Shown in pieces: positions 21,501-29,375 of a stretch of DNA of 64,000 bases. The DNA is from Leptospira johnsonii (GTDB taxonomy: Bacteria; Spirochaetota; Leptospiria; Leptospirales; Leptospiraceae). Under the pieces are notes generated by a model. The model was given only the letters and a program-made list of their open reading frames with translations. It was not told the DNA's origin and ran no database searches. The stretch is from assembly GCF_003112675.1 (NCBI RefSeq), contig NZ_BFAY01000012.1, positions 124,001-188,000 of the forward strand. The letters run 5' to 3'. Position 1 is the first letter of the stretch. Every line of letters starts with the position of its first letter. A program made the translations under genes and the position numbers.

Positions 21501-23829
21501 GGCTGAAAAGATATTAAAGAAGTTTAAATCAGATGAACTCTACGGAAGATTCGTGTTCGGTCGGACCATTCTTCTGGATTATTTCATGTATCCTTTTCGT
21601 TCCATAGTGGATTATACGGAAGAAGCTTTTCATAAATGTATGCAGTATGGGGATTATCTTTGGGCTGCATTTGCACTTTTTTCCCAAAATACAAACCAGT
21701 TATACTCTGCGGAGAACTCTGTTTCTTATAGAGAAAAGATCAAAGAAAATCTAGAAAGAGGCTCTAAGCTAAATTATGATATTCTAATGATCCTTTTACA
21801 TTCTTCCGATTCTTATTTGGATCGTTTAGAGGGGAAATCTACCGAAACCGTCCGGTATAGGGAGAATTTGTACACCGATCGAGAATTCGAGTCCAAAATT
21901 TTGGGCTCTGCGGGGAATGGAACCGCTAATTCCTGGTATGCGACACTATTCGGATCCCTTGCATATTTATCGGGTTATTATTTAGAAGCGGAGAGAATAT
22001 TCAAAAATTACCATTCGGATCTGGAAAAATCCAGGATCATGTTCATCTATTCCGAATACAGATTTTATAGATCCTTAGGTCTTTTAAAGTTACGTAAGAA
22101 AAAATTAAAGCTGACCGAAAAATTCTTTTTTAGGTATTCATTATATTTATTTAAACTTTGGTCAAGGATCTATCCGCCTAGTTTTCAATTATTCTATTTT
22201 GTTTTGGCGGGACTTTACGAGGATTACGCGGGAAGAAAAGAAAATGCGTCCGAATATTTCGATATGGCGATGCAACAGGTTGAATCGGAACCGAATGATT
22301 TCAGAAAGGCAGTGGTTTACCAACATGTGGCAGAATGGAATATAATACAGGGTAGGACTTCCTACGGAAAATTCCTAATGCAAAATGCGGTAAGGCTCTA
22401 TGGATCATGGGGAGCCAAATCTATCGTAAATTTACTCAGGGACGAATATGGAGAATTGCTCCGCCCTCAAGGTACTCCGAAACGTTCCGCGGAAAAAATC
22501 CTAGCGGACTCCATTCTCTCTACATCTTTCAGTTTGGATTTGAGAACTGTTCTTAAGGCTTCTCAAAGTATCTCAGGAGTGATCGAGCTAGGTGAATTGC
22601 TCAGGCAACTCATTCGCACCATCATGGAGAATGCTGCGGCAACCAGAGGTTTTTTGATCCTTCCTCAAAACAAAGAACTGTTCTTGATGGCGGGTTCGGA
22701 TATAGAAGAACCCGGATTTTTGCCTAAGCCTATTTCTCTAGACGAGGCGGGACATCTGCTTCCTTTGGAAGTAGTGTATTTCTGTTTTCGTTCCGGACAG
22801 AAGGTCCTGATCTCGGATGCTGCAAAGGATTCTTTCTATTCTGTAAATCCTTATGTCAAAAGAAGTAAGCCTAAGTCCTTGTTGTGTATGCCGATCACAA
22901 AACAAGGAAGAACATTATGTGTTCTTTATTTAGAAAATCGACTTACCGCAGGAATTTTCGACGAACATAGATTAGAAATTTTGGAAATACTTTCCGCTCA
23001 GGCCGCGATTTCATTAGAAAATGCGAAATTGTACGAGGACATCACTCGAATGAATTCCGAACTGGAAAGAAAGGTAAACGAAAGAACGGAAGAATTAGCC
23101 AGATCTCTTTCTATTATTAGAAAGGATATGTTGTATTCTCAAAAGATCCAGAGAAGTATCCTTCCAGAACTGAAAAATATCCCAGGTCTGAGATATTCCG
23201 TCAATTATCTGCCGATGGACGAAGTAGGAGGCGACTTTTACGATATATGCGTATTAAGTAATGGAAGGTATAGATTTTTCTTGGCGGATGCTACAGGCCA
23301 TGGAGTCCAAGCTGCATTGGTAACCATGGCGATCAAGGGAGAATACGAAAGCCTGAAATCATCTTTGCAAAAACCGGGAGAGATACTTTCCGAGTTAAAT
23401 AACTCTATTTTAAATAAATATAAAACACTCTATTTTACCGGAGCGATCTGCGATGTGGATCTGTCTGAGAAAAAAGTGTATTTTGCGTCTGCAGGTCATA
23501 TCTCCCAATTTTTAGTACGTTCTTATCAGATGGAAGAGATGCCTAAAACAGGCGCTATTCTAGGATTCGTAAAAGATTATCCTTATAGAACCGAAGAATA
23601 TAAAATAGAATCCGGAGATAGGATCTTTCTTTTTTCAGACGGGATCTACGAGCAGTTCGACGAGGATAAGTCCGAATATGGAGAGGAAAGATTTTTACAA
23701 TCTATCCGGTCAAATTCTCAATTTGAACCTCAGATCCAAGCGGAAAGGATACTTTCAGACCTCCAAAATTTTATTTCTAAAACCTCCATCCAGGATGATA
23801 TCACTCTTTTGATCTTAGATATAGATTGA
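18562..23829 (+). CDS. Pseudokinase-AAA-TPR-GAF-SpoIIE phosphatase signalling protein
   Basis: A cytosolic protein of about 1755 residues; I prefer the ATG at 18562 over an in-frame TTG at 18553. Order of parts: Ser/Thr-kinase fold (about 10-285), AAA/NTPase (about 300-650) with Walker A GGKSGTGKTALVE and Walker B AIILVDDLQWADS, a long helical-repeat region (about 680-1280), a GAF domain (about 1340-1495), a coiled coil, and a PP2C/SpoIIE phosphatase (about 1530-1755) with DEVGGDFYD and DATGHGVQAAL. The kinase part lacks its catalytic residues: the VAIK Lys is Arg (IIRIQ), HRD is HNQ, and DFG is WLG, while the RSDAYSLGALFY region is kept. It probably binds ligands or partners and controls the phosphatase, which would act on an anti-anti-sigma factor. 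Confidence 0.9.
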   Translation: MQDLSTDRVPYELGELLYEDSFSQTYRGKFGRAREPKIIRIQRPEGKETSSVYFLNEFELGKLVSDPGILKPEDMFENSDGICLVYENIPSKLLHQSLAESISLETFLDMALAITENLAKLHSFGIVHNQISPRAFFYNPDTGETKLAWLGGASFLLSEKGSYAPLRYTSDILPYCSPENTGRLNRPVDFRSDAYSLGALFYKMISGAPPFETEDPLEMVHYHIARSPVSLAKKREDFPAAISTIVDKLLSKMPEERYFSLENLIHDLKSIKDSLKSKRKLSEFVPGVYERKVGFRDSPRIYDRDRERKEIESGIVNVTNGRRSAIFIGGKSGTGKTALVEDAITYLDIYSVVLLRGKFEEDKKEIPYYAFRQIMDDLLRRILQKKEEEIILLKNFMRETLGDNIEILTQFLPELGKTLGIEIPAKMNKRQKDEKILFAVALKFLTLCFDRKNPAIILVDDLQWADSASLSLLEFILNSEDWEGLLFVLTSRSEDADFFPNINVKQGSPGLDLREIRLSPLNEHSVFKYVSDSIHVSAEDANRLAEVLVSKTGGNPLFLHQFLRSLYEEGCLSFDPKTAYHRVDWDRLLQRAVTDNVLDLFLDKVGKLPDETLEVLRVGACIGAKFDLKDMYDFFKTRPGVLSRGIREAIREGIVFYRESGNMLFPALQYISQKKIEESGMYSSLSDIQFHFSHDRMIQSILDATNSPEKARIHNTLAKLLIEREKTSGGSEQILDIANHLLRSRELYTNGQENEDFFHYTILAGNSARAGAAYESSYSFFSLLASQLKDSYWQKDRKNAIHIIKSLAESAYYLSRREEADKIVSDLLSKLHSPSEKADIYLMQLEVMNVYNDLDSASKIGIKALQSLGIGFKEKPGFLAVFGEVLKMIFYSRGRSPEKLVQAKDSKDPYKTEALNILVNLLNYGKHMDMKVMAYIYLKLINLTLKEGNAPFSFFGYAGFGSILLSINGNFQQSMRYWTLAEKILKKFKSDELYGRFVFGRTILLDYFMYPFRSIVDYTEEAFHKCMQYGDYLWAAFALFSQNTNQLYSAENSVSYREKIKENLERGSKLNYDILMILLHSSDSYLDRLEGKSTETVRYRENLYTDREFESKILGSAGNGTANSWYATLFGSLAYLSGYYLEAERIFKNYHSDLEKSRIMFIYSEYRFYRSLGLLKLRKKKLKLTEKFFFRYSLYLFKLWSRIYPPSFQLFYFVLAGLYEDYAGRKENASEYFDMAMQQVESEPNDFRKAVVYQHVAEWNIIQGRTSYGKFLMQNAVRLYGSWGAKSIVNLLRDEYGELLRPQGTPKRSAEKILADSILSTSFSLDLRTVLKASQSISGVIELGELLRQLIRTIMENAAATRGFLILPQNKELFLMAGSDIEEPGFLPKPISLDEAGHLLPLEVVYFCFRSGQKVLISDAAKDSFYSVNPYVKRSKPKSLLCMPITKQGRTLCVLYLENRLTAGIFDEHRLEILEILSAQAAISLENAKLYEDITRMNSELERKVNERTEELARSLSIIRKDMLYSQKIQRSILPELKNIPGLRYSVNYLPMDEVGGDFYDICVLSNGRYRFFLADATGHGVQAALVTMAIKGEYESLKSSLQKPGEILSELNNSILNKYKTLYFTGAICDVDLSEKKVYFASAGHISQFLVRSYQMEEMPKTGAILGFVKDYPYRTEEYKIESGDRIFLFSDGIYEQFDEDKSEYGEERFLQSIRSNSQFEPQIQAERILSDLQNFISKTSIQDDITLLILDID

Positions 23830-23913
23830 TCGCCCTTCTTATTAACGCTTGCGTTTAGATTCTCTGAGTTTCAGGATCGCAATTACGAAGTTTTCTCCTT
23901 AGGATATTCTGAA

Positions 23914-25338
23914 TTGCTCGGCCTTTTTGTTATTCTATATATCGTTGTTACCATTCTAATTGGGGCATTTGCCTCTAGATACGTTAATAGTTCTCAAGAC
24001 TATGTGTTAGCTGGAAGAAGACTTCCACTTGTGTTAGCATCTTCCGCTCTATTTGCCACTTGGTTCGGGTCGGAAACTTTAATGGGCGCCTCCTCAAAAT
24101 TTGTGGACGGAGGGATCTTAGCCGTGATCGAAGATCCTTTCGGAGCAGCGCTTTGCCTTTTTTTAGTAGGGATATTCTTCGCTAGGCCATTGTATAGGAT
24201 GAATATTCTCACCTTCGGGGACTTATACAAAAATCGTTTTGGCCGAAAGGTGGAATTCCTTTCCGCATTATTTATGATCCCTTCTTATTTCGGTTGGATC
24301 GCAGCTCAGTTAGTCGCGATGGGGATCGTCATTCATTCCTTATTCGGATTCGATATGTATGTAGGAATACTTTTGGCATCCGTTGTAGTGTTGGTCTATA
24401 CTTATATAGGAGGGATGTGGGCGATTTCCATTACAGATTTCTTACAGACTATATTGATCATAGTAGGGCTTTTGGTTTTGGTTTGGGATCTACAAGGGAA
24501 GGCGGGTGGATTTCAAACAGTCATTGCGACTGCAAAGCCCGGATTTTTTTCCTTCTTCCCTCCATTAAAAACGGAAGCAGTTCTTGCTTACATTGCAGCT
24601 TGGATGACGATCGGGCTCGGCTCAATTCCTCAACAGGATATTTTCCAAAGAGTGATGTCTTCTAAGTCGGAAAAGGTCGCAGTATATTCTTCTTTTTTGG
24701 GTGGGGGAATGTATTTAACCGTCGCGTTCCTACCGTTGTTAGCGGGATATTTTGCAAGAAGAGTTTATCCTGAGATCGCAGCTGGCGATAATCAGATGAT
24801 CCTTCCTCATGTAGTATTAGTACATTCTACTTTATTTATACAGATACTATTTTTCGGGGCATTACTTTCTGCGATCTTAAGTACCGCTTCCGGGGCGATT
24901 TTGGCTCCTGCTTCGGTTTTAGGGGAGAATTTGATCCGTCCTACTCTAAAAAATCCTTCCGAAAGACTGCTACTGAGAGTAATGCGTTTTTCCGTATTGA
25001 TCGTGACAATCGTTTCTACCGGAATGGCGCTGAGCGAGACGAATATTTATCAGTTGGTTGCTGATTCTTCTTCCATTAGTTTGGTTTCTCTTTTTGTTCC
25101 TTTGGTCGCAGCTATTTTCTGGAAAGAAGCGAATGCGACTGGGGCAGTTTATGCTATGTTCTCCGGGATGATCGTTTGGCTTGGCCTGAAATATTTCGGG
25201 CCGGAATGGTTGCCGCCAACGATCCCTGCTTTGGGAGTCAGTTTTTTGGGACAATTTTTAGGAAGATATATTAAAATTTCTTTATTCGAATCGGAACCGG
25301 AATTAAGCGGAGACTCTATTCCTTCCGGCAGCCTTTGA
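23914..25338 (+). CDS. Sodium:solute symporter family protein
   Basis: A 474-residue, 13-helix transporter of the SSS family (PutP/PanF relatives), with a TTG start. Family features are the opening YVNSSQDYVLAGRRLPL, the TM2 segment ATWFGSETLMGASSKFVDGG and the GLGSIPQQDIFQRVMSSKSE motif after TM6, which is highly characteristic. It imports an organic solute with Na+; the substrate cannot be read from sequence. The stop lies inside the 3' end of the convergent GGDEF gene (36-bp overlap). Confidence 0.9.
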   Translation: MLGLFVILYIVVTILIGAFASRYVNSSQDYVLAGRRLPLVLASSALFATWFGSETLMGASSKFVDGGILAVIEDPFGAALCLFLVGIFFARPLYRMNILTFGDLYKNRFGRKVEFLSALFMIPSYFGWIAAQLVAMGIVIHSLFGFDMYVGILLASVVVLVYTYIGGMWAISITDFLQTILIIVGLLVLVWDLQGKAGGFQTVIATAKPGFFSFFPPLKTEAVLAYIAAWMTIGLGSIPQQDIFQRVMSSKSEKVAVYSSFLGGGMYLTVAFLPLLAGYFARRVYPEIAAGDNQMILPHVVLVHSTLFIQILFFGALLSAILSTASGAILAPASVLGENLIRPTLKNPSERLLLRVMRFSVLIVTIVSTGMALSETNIYQLVADSSSISLVSLFVPLVAAIFWKEANATGAVYAMFSGMIVWLGLKYFGPEWLPPTIPALGVSFLGQFLGRYIKISLFESEPELSGDSIPSGSL

Positions 25339-26418
25339 TTCGTATAACTTCTTATCCGCGGCTTTTAGGAAATCTTCCGGAGTTTCATCACTTTCTCTGG
25401 ATGCGACACCTATACTTACGGTAATTGTCCAAGGGATCTCTTCGAAGGTTTCGGTTTCTATTCTGTCGCGGATCCTTTCTGCTACGAATTTTGCTCCTTC
25501 TATATTCGTATTGGAAAGTACTACGCAGAATTCTTCTCCGCCATAGCGGGCAGCAACATCACAATCTCTCACTAATCCGGACAATAATCTCCCGATTGTT
25601 GCAAGTAGTTTGTCTCCCACTTGGTGTCCTAGGGAATCGTTTGCCTTTTTGAAATGGTCCAAATCGAGTAGAAGGACCGATAGAGGAAAATCATATCTTT
25701 TAGAAGCAGCCAAAAGAGTACTTAAAGATTCCATTAAATGTCTTCTGTTGAAAAGTCCTGTTAGGGAATCCTTATGTGATAATTCTTTTAGGTTTTTATT
25801 GGATTCTTCTAGTTGTAATTGTAGAAGGTTACTTTTCAAACGGGTGCCTTCTACATTGATCGCTGTTCCCACGCTTGCAATGGAGAATGCAATGATAGGA
25901 GTTACGACTGAGGGAGTTAGTTCTCTTTCTATCATAAAAGAATAACCCAATGAGAAAAAGAGCAGGTTGATAGATACAATGGTCAGATAGGTCACGAAAC
26001 TTGCCCGGAGAAAAAGTGGAAGAAGGAGTAACCCAAAGCAGAAAGCAGAATAATCTGCGGTATGGTACTGATCCACCAAGGTAGCAAAGGTGGTAGTTAA
26101 TGTTAGAAGTCCCACATAACCGATCATAGCTAGGTATGAAAGTTTTCTACCTTTCCCATCTTTTAGTGCCAGAACGGCCAGCATCAAACTGGAGAATAAG
26201 GCTGAACTTCCGAAACTCAGACCGTATAGGAATTGAAGATGCCCGCCGCTAGGAGTTCCGGGTGAAAGTATATTTTGTGCGAAAAGAATGCTGGAAACTA
26301 TGAAGGCGAAAATGCTTAGGATCCTGATAGACTTGTCATTGTCTAGGGTCCGAAGTCTACGGATCTCTCCTGATCTCGAATAAGAAAAGTCTTCTGAAAG
26401 ATATCTTCTGAGTTTCAT
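25303..26418 (-). CDS. Membrane-bound diguanylate cyclase (GGDEF)
   Basis: A 371-residue protein. Six hydrophobic segments span residues about 30-185, followed by a short coiled coil and a GGDEF domain (about 205-371). The active-site loop is ARYGGEEFCVVL (GGEEF), and the upstream RDCD fits the RxxD inhibitory site, so synthesis of cyclic di-GMP with product inhibition is expected. DKKLYESKAAGRNRV is the usual domain ending. It converges with the symporter gene and overlaps it by 36 bp. The membrane part resembles no named sensor domain, so its signal is unknown. Confidence 0.93.
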   Translation of the reverse strand: MKLRRYLSEDFSYSRSGEIRRLRTLDNDKSIRILSIFAFIVSSILFAQNILSPGTPSGGHLQFLYGLSFGSSALFSSLMLAVLALKDGKGRKLSYLAMIGYVGLLTLTTTFATLVDQYHTADYSAFCFGLLLLPLFLRASFVTYLTIVSINLLFFSLGYSFMIERELTPSVVTPIIAFSIASVGTAINVEGTRLKSNLLQLQLEESNKNLKELSHKDSLTGLFNRRHLMESLSTLLAASKRYDFPLSVLLLDLDHFKKANDSLGHQVGDKLLATIGRLLSGLVRDCDVAARYGGEEFCVVLSNTNIEGAKFVAERIRDRIETETFEEIPWTITVSIGVASRESDETPEDFLKAADKKLYESKAAGRNRVSA

Positions 26419-26726
26419 AGCAGATATTCAGATAGACGAATGAAGATTTAGGTTTATACGGTTCCGAGCAAGGAAGTGAAAAATCCGAATAACAAAATTT
26501 GGAAAAATATTTAATTAGCTAGGAAAGAAACTCGGGTGCCGATTCGTCATCCAAATCTTCCTTTAAAGCGCCTTACTATAATTTTGAAATTTCCTGAACT
26601 AAGTTCTAGACGACGGTTCGGATCTATTTAGTCTCCAAACTTTGTAAGAACAAATTATAAGAGTAAAATGCGGAACTTCTAAAAATTTATCTCTTTATAA
26701 CTTACGTAAAAAAATCTGGTAAGTAT
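26419..26726. other. 308-bp divergent intergenic region
   Basis: Separates the GGDEF gene (minus) from the MFS gene (plus). It is A+T-rich and holds a TATAAT at 26577-26582 without a convincing -35 partner. A short inverted repeat, CTTACGTAA and GGTAAG, flanks the MFS ribosome-binding site around 26702-26724. I see no gene in it. Confidence 0.35.
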
Positions 26727-27947
26727 ATGGAATCCGTAGCTTCACTTCCTCGGACAAAAATAGTTCGCCATGAATTGTTTCTGATCCTGCTTCTTGCGAG
26801 CATTCAGTTTACCAATATCATGGATTTTATGATCATGTTCCCGCTTCAGGATTATTTTTTGAAGCAGTTCCAGATCGATACAGCAATGTTTTCCTTGGTT
26901 CTTTCTTCTTATTCTTTTGCCGCTGCGATTGCTGCTTTGATCGGAGCTAACTTTATCGATCGTTTTAATCGTAAGTCTGCCGCTATCTTTCTTTATGTTG
27001 GCTTTTTGGTAGGAACTGCGCTTTGTGCGGTTGCGAATACGTATTCTTTTCTTCTCTTTGCAAGAATCACTGCAGGGATTTTCGGGGGAATGGTCAGCGG
27101 AGTCATCCTTTCTATCATAGGCGACGTCTTTCCGATCGAAAAGAGAGGGAAGGCGATGGGAGGGGTGATGGGTGCATTCTCTGCCGCCTCGGTTTTGGGA
27201 GTTCCTTCCGGCATTCGGATTGCGATGAGTTCTGGTTGGAATTATACCTTTGCATTTATCGTACTTTTGGGTCTTCCGATCCTGGTTCTTGCGATTCTAT
27301 ATTTGCCTAGTCTTCCTTCTAAAATGGAAAAGCAGAAGATGGCGGATTTTAGCCAACTAATCAATGTTCTTTCTAAGAGAGATCATTTAGTGGCCCTGGC
27401 GTTTTTTATGAGCGTGATCTTGGGTGGATTTACTGTCGTAACTTCGATAGCTGTTTTTATGGAGAGGAATATGGGTTTCTCCAAGACCCAGGTCAGCCAT
27501 ATTTACGAGATCGGCGGGATCTGCACTTTCGTTTCTTCCTGGATCATCGGCTTCTTGTCGGATAAGTTTGGAAAACATAAGGTTTTTCTGGTCCTAGTTC
27601 TTCTCGCGTTACTTCCCATCCTTGCGATCACTCATTTGCCAAAGGATCTACCAGTGTACATGGCCCTCGGAGTTACGACAGTTTTTATGGTCCTAGTATC
27701 CGGTCGGGTCATCCCTTCGATGGCGATGCTGACTTCTGCCATTCGTCCCGAGGTGAGGGGAAGTTTCATGTCTGTGAATTCTAGCTTACAAAGTGTGGCC
27801 ACAGGTATTGGAGCGCTTCTTGCGGGAGCGGTCCTGATCCAATTGCCGAATGGAACTTTCGAAAGATTTGATGTAGTAGGTTATTTCGCGGTGGGTTTCA
27901 ATCTTCTTGCTCTCTATCTTTCCAGAAAGGTGAAAATAGTTTCCTAA
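26727..27947 (+). CDS. MFS transporter (DHA1-like)
   Basis: A 406-residue transporter with twelve membrane helices. The loop after TM2 reads GANFIDRFNRKSAAI, a variant of the MFS motif A. The TM4-TM5 region contains GGMVSGVILSIIGDVFPIEKRGKAMG, close to drug/proton antiporters and AraJ-type sugar-efflux proteins. The mid-loop GFLSDKFGKHKVFL repeats motif A in the second half, as expected of a 6+6 protein. It stands alone on its strand. Substrate unknown; export of a small molecule is the likeliest role. Confidence 0.88.
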   Translation: MESVASLPRTKIVRHELFLILLLASIQFTNIMDFMIMFPLQDYFLKQFQIDTAMFSLVLSSYSFAAAIAALIGANFIDRFNRKSAAIFLYVGFLVGTALCAVANTYSFLLFARITAGIFGGMVSGVILSIIGDVFPIEKRGKAMGGVMGAFSAASVLGVPSGIRIAMSSGWNYTFAFIVLLGLPILVLAILYLPSLPSKMEKQKMADFSQLINVLSKRDHLVALAFFMSVILGGFTVVTSIAVFMERNMGFSKTQVSHIYEIGGICTFVSSWIIGFLSDKFGKHKVFLVLVLLALLPILAITHLPKDLPVYMALGVTTVFMVLVSGRVIPSMAMLTSAIRPEVRGSFMSVNSSLQSVATGIGALLAGAVLIQLPNGTFERFDVVGYFAVGFNLLALYLSRKVKIVS

Positions 27948-27997
27948 ACTTCTACTCTGAGTCCGCTTTTGAAATCCTAAAAAAATACGGACATTTC

Positions 27998-28026
27998 TTG
28001 ACTTTTTAATGCGACAGAATACTGTC
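27998..28026 (+). promoter_or_regulatory. Promoter with an overlapping palindromic operator
   Basis: TTGACT (27998-28003) and TACTGT (28020-28025) are spaced by 16 bp. The -10 element lies inside a dyad GACAG-AATA-CTGTC (28013-28026). A regulator bound there would block RNA polymerase. The transcript would enter the short ORF at 28055. Confidence 0.45.
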
Positions 28027-28054
28027 TGGCCACACGTTAAAGGAGGTGGTTTAG

Positions 28055-28108
28055 TTGAGTAGCGACAGTTGCAGCAAGAAAATGACCTGTGAGGTGGCTG
28101 AGCAATAG
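28055..28108 (+). CDS. Possible 17-codon leader peptide with a very strong ribosome-binding site
   Basis: A TTG start is preceded at 8 bp by AAAGGAGGTGG (28039-28049), which matches the anti-Shine-Dalgarno end of 16S rRNA over about ten bases, one of the strongest sites in the window. The peptide would read (M)SSDSCSKKMTCEVAEQ and stop at TAG. The stop codon lies in one arm of a 7-bp inverted repeat (GCAATAG 28102-28108, CTATTGC 28139-28145), as in attenuator leaders. The same frame stays open after the TAG for 33 more codons (PRPLQKDLLDLLQ...) to a second TAG. So it could instead be a broken or readthrough gene. No family is recognised. Confidence 0.4.
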   Translation: MSSDSCSKKMTCEVAEQ

Positions 28109-28260
28109 CCCAGGCCCCTGCAAAAGGACCTCTTGGACCTATTGCAATACCATCAGACCACTGGCCTTTCTGAGTTCCGAGAATTGGTCACTTTCGGGCA
28201 TTTAGCATAGCTAGACGCAGACACTCAGAAGGTTTTAATTCCTTCCTTTTTAGTTATTGC
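28109..28260 (+). ncRNA. Possible structured leader or small RNA
   Basis: Downstream of the short ORF are nested inverted repeats: CTATTGC pairs with the ORF stop region, and CCTTTCTGAGT (28165-28175) pairs with ACTCAGAAGG (28223-28232). A weak hairpin GAAGG/CCTTC (28228-28245) followed by CTTTTTA resembles an intrinsic terminator. I matched it to no riboswitch class that I know. The region ends about 225 bp before the patatin gene. Confidence 0.35.
28228..28251 (+). terminator. Weak intrinsic-terminator-like hairpin
   Basis: A 5-bp stem GAAGG/CCTTC with an 8-nt loop is followed by CTTTTTAG. The left arm also pairs with 28165-28175, so two alternative structures exclude each other, as in attenuation. 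Confidence 0.3.
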
Positions 28261-28291
28261 AGGTCTTGGAGAAATTCTCCAGAGCGAGATC

Positions 28292-28409
28292 TGTAGTAAC
28301 TTCGACACTAATTCCAAGATTCCGTCCATTCTTCTAAATCCTAAATTCATATTAGCGGCTACTATCCACGCTAAAGCGAACTCGCGCAGAAATCGTCGAA
28401 GATACTACA
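28292..28409. repeat. 118-bp unit bounded by the dispersed 15-bp repeat in inverted orientation
   Basis: The left end is TGTAGTAACTTCGAC (28292-28306) and the right end GTCGAAGATACTACA (28395-28409, then AAAA). The ends pair over 15 bases with one mismatch at the variable central position. The 88-bp interior shows no ORF and no clear likeness to the interiors of the other units. The unit lies 75 bp upstream of the patatin start. Confidence 0.7.
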
Positions 28410-28484
28410 AAATTCCAAATCAATATTCCGTCTTGAAATTTACCTGCGAAACCTAAGACTGACTCCGGCAGGATTTTATTTGGA

Positions 28485-29369
28485 ATGAAGCGGGCTTTGG
28501 TATTATCCGGTGGAGGCGCTCGAGGAGCATATCATGCCGGGGTCCTCAAATATTTAGAAGAAATCGGATTCAAACCTGATATAGTCTGCGGAACTTCCGT
28601 GGGAGCGATCACGGCTTCCGCATTAGGCTGTGGAATGGATGCAGCCAGGATCATACAACTTTGGAAATCCATCGAAATTCAGAAGGTAATGAAATATTCC
28701 ATCTGGAACGATTTTTTGGATCTGATCTTTCGTAGATTTTCTCCACTTGCGGACACAACCCCTTTAAAATACTTACTCTATTCTCAATTAGATTTTCGTA
28801 ATATGAGGAAGAGTCCGATGGAGATCATCATCACGGCGGTGAATATACTTACTGCTGAGTTGGTCTTTTTCGGGAACAAAGACATAGATATAGAACATGT
28901 GATGGCTTCTTCTGCCATACCATTGATCTTTCCTTGGCAATATGTGGACGGGAAACCCCATTGGGACGGAGGAGTGATGGCGAACGTTCCGATCCTCCCT
29001 GCGGTTGAAAGAGGCGCAAAAGAGATCGTAGTCGTGTTGTTGTCTCCTGTGGGAGGAGTGAATATGGGACTTCCACGGAGTAGAAGGGACGGACTCGAAA
29101 GAGTGTTCGAACTTTCTTTGATCGGATCTTTCCAGACCATCATGGCAAACTTGCAATACCAAAAAAAACAAAAAGATAATAAGAAGAAGGGATTTACTAA
29201 ATCCTTATTATCCTTCTCCGAACCTGAAAAAACGGATTATAAGATCAGAGTGATCGGGCCGAGGACTTCTCTCGGTTTTGGAAGTATATTAAATTTCTCT
29301 CAAGTGCAAGCGGACTATCTGATCAGCCGCGGATACGAAGACGCTAAGATTCAATTCGGGGAAGATTAA
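28485..29369 (+). CDS. Patatin-like phospholipase
   Basis: A 294-residue cytosolic serine hydrolase. The oxyanion hole is SGGGARGAYHAGVL (residues 8-21), the nucleophile Ser38 sits in GTSVG, and the dyad Asp lies in WDGGVMANVPI (about residue 160). It hydrolyses acyl esters of phospholipids. No signal peptide, so it acts inside the cell or is exported by another route. The gene is 6 bp upstream of the GH5 gene, and the two probably form a lipid-degrading operon. The 28292-28409 repeat unit sits just upstream. Confidence 0.92.
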   Translation: MKRALVLSGGGARGAYHAGVLKYLEEIGFKPDIVCGTSVGAITASALGCGMDAARIIQLWKSIEIQKVMKYSIWNDFLDLIFRRFSPLADTTPLKYLLYSQLDFRNMRKSPMEIIITAVNILTAELVFFGNKDIDIEHVMASSAIPLIFPWQYVDGKPHWDGGVMANVPILPAVERGAKEIVVVLLSPVGGVNMGLPRSRRDGLERVFELSLIGSFQTIMANLQYQKKQKDNKKKGFTKSLLSFSEPEKTDYKIRVIGPRTSLGFGSILNFSQVQADYLISRGYEDAKIQFGED

Positions 29370-29375
29370 GATCCA

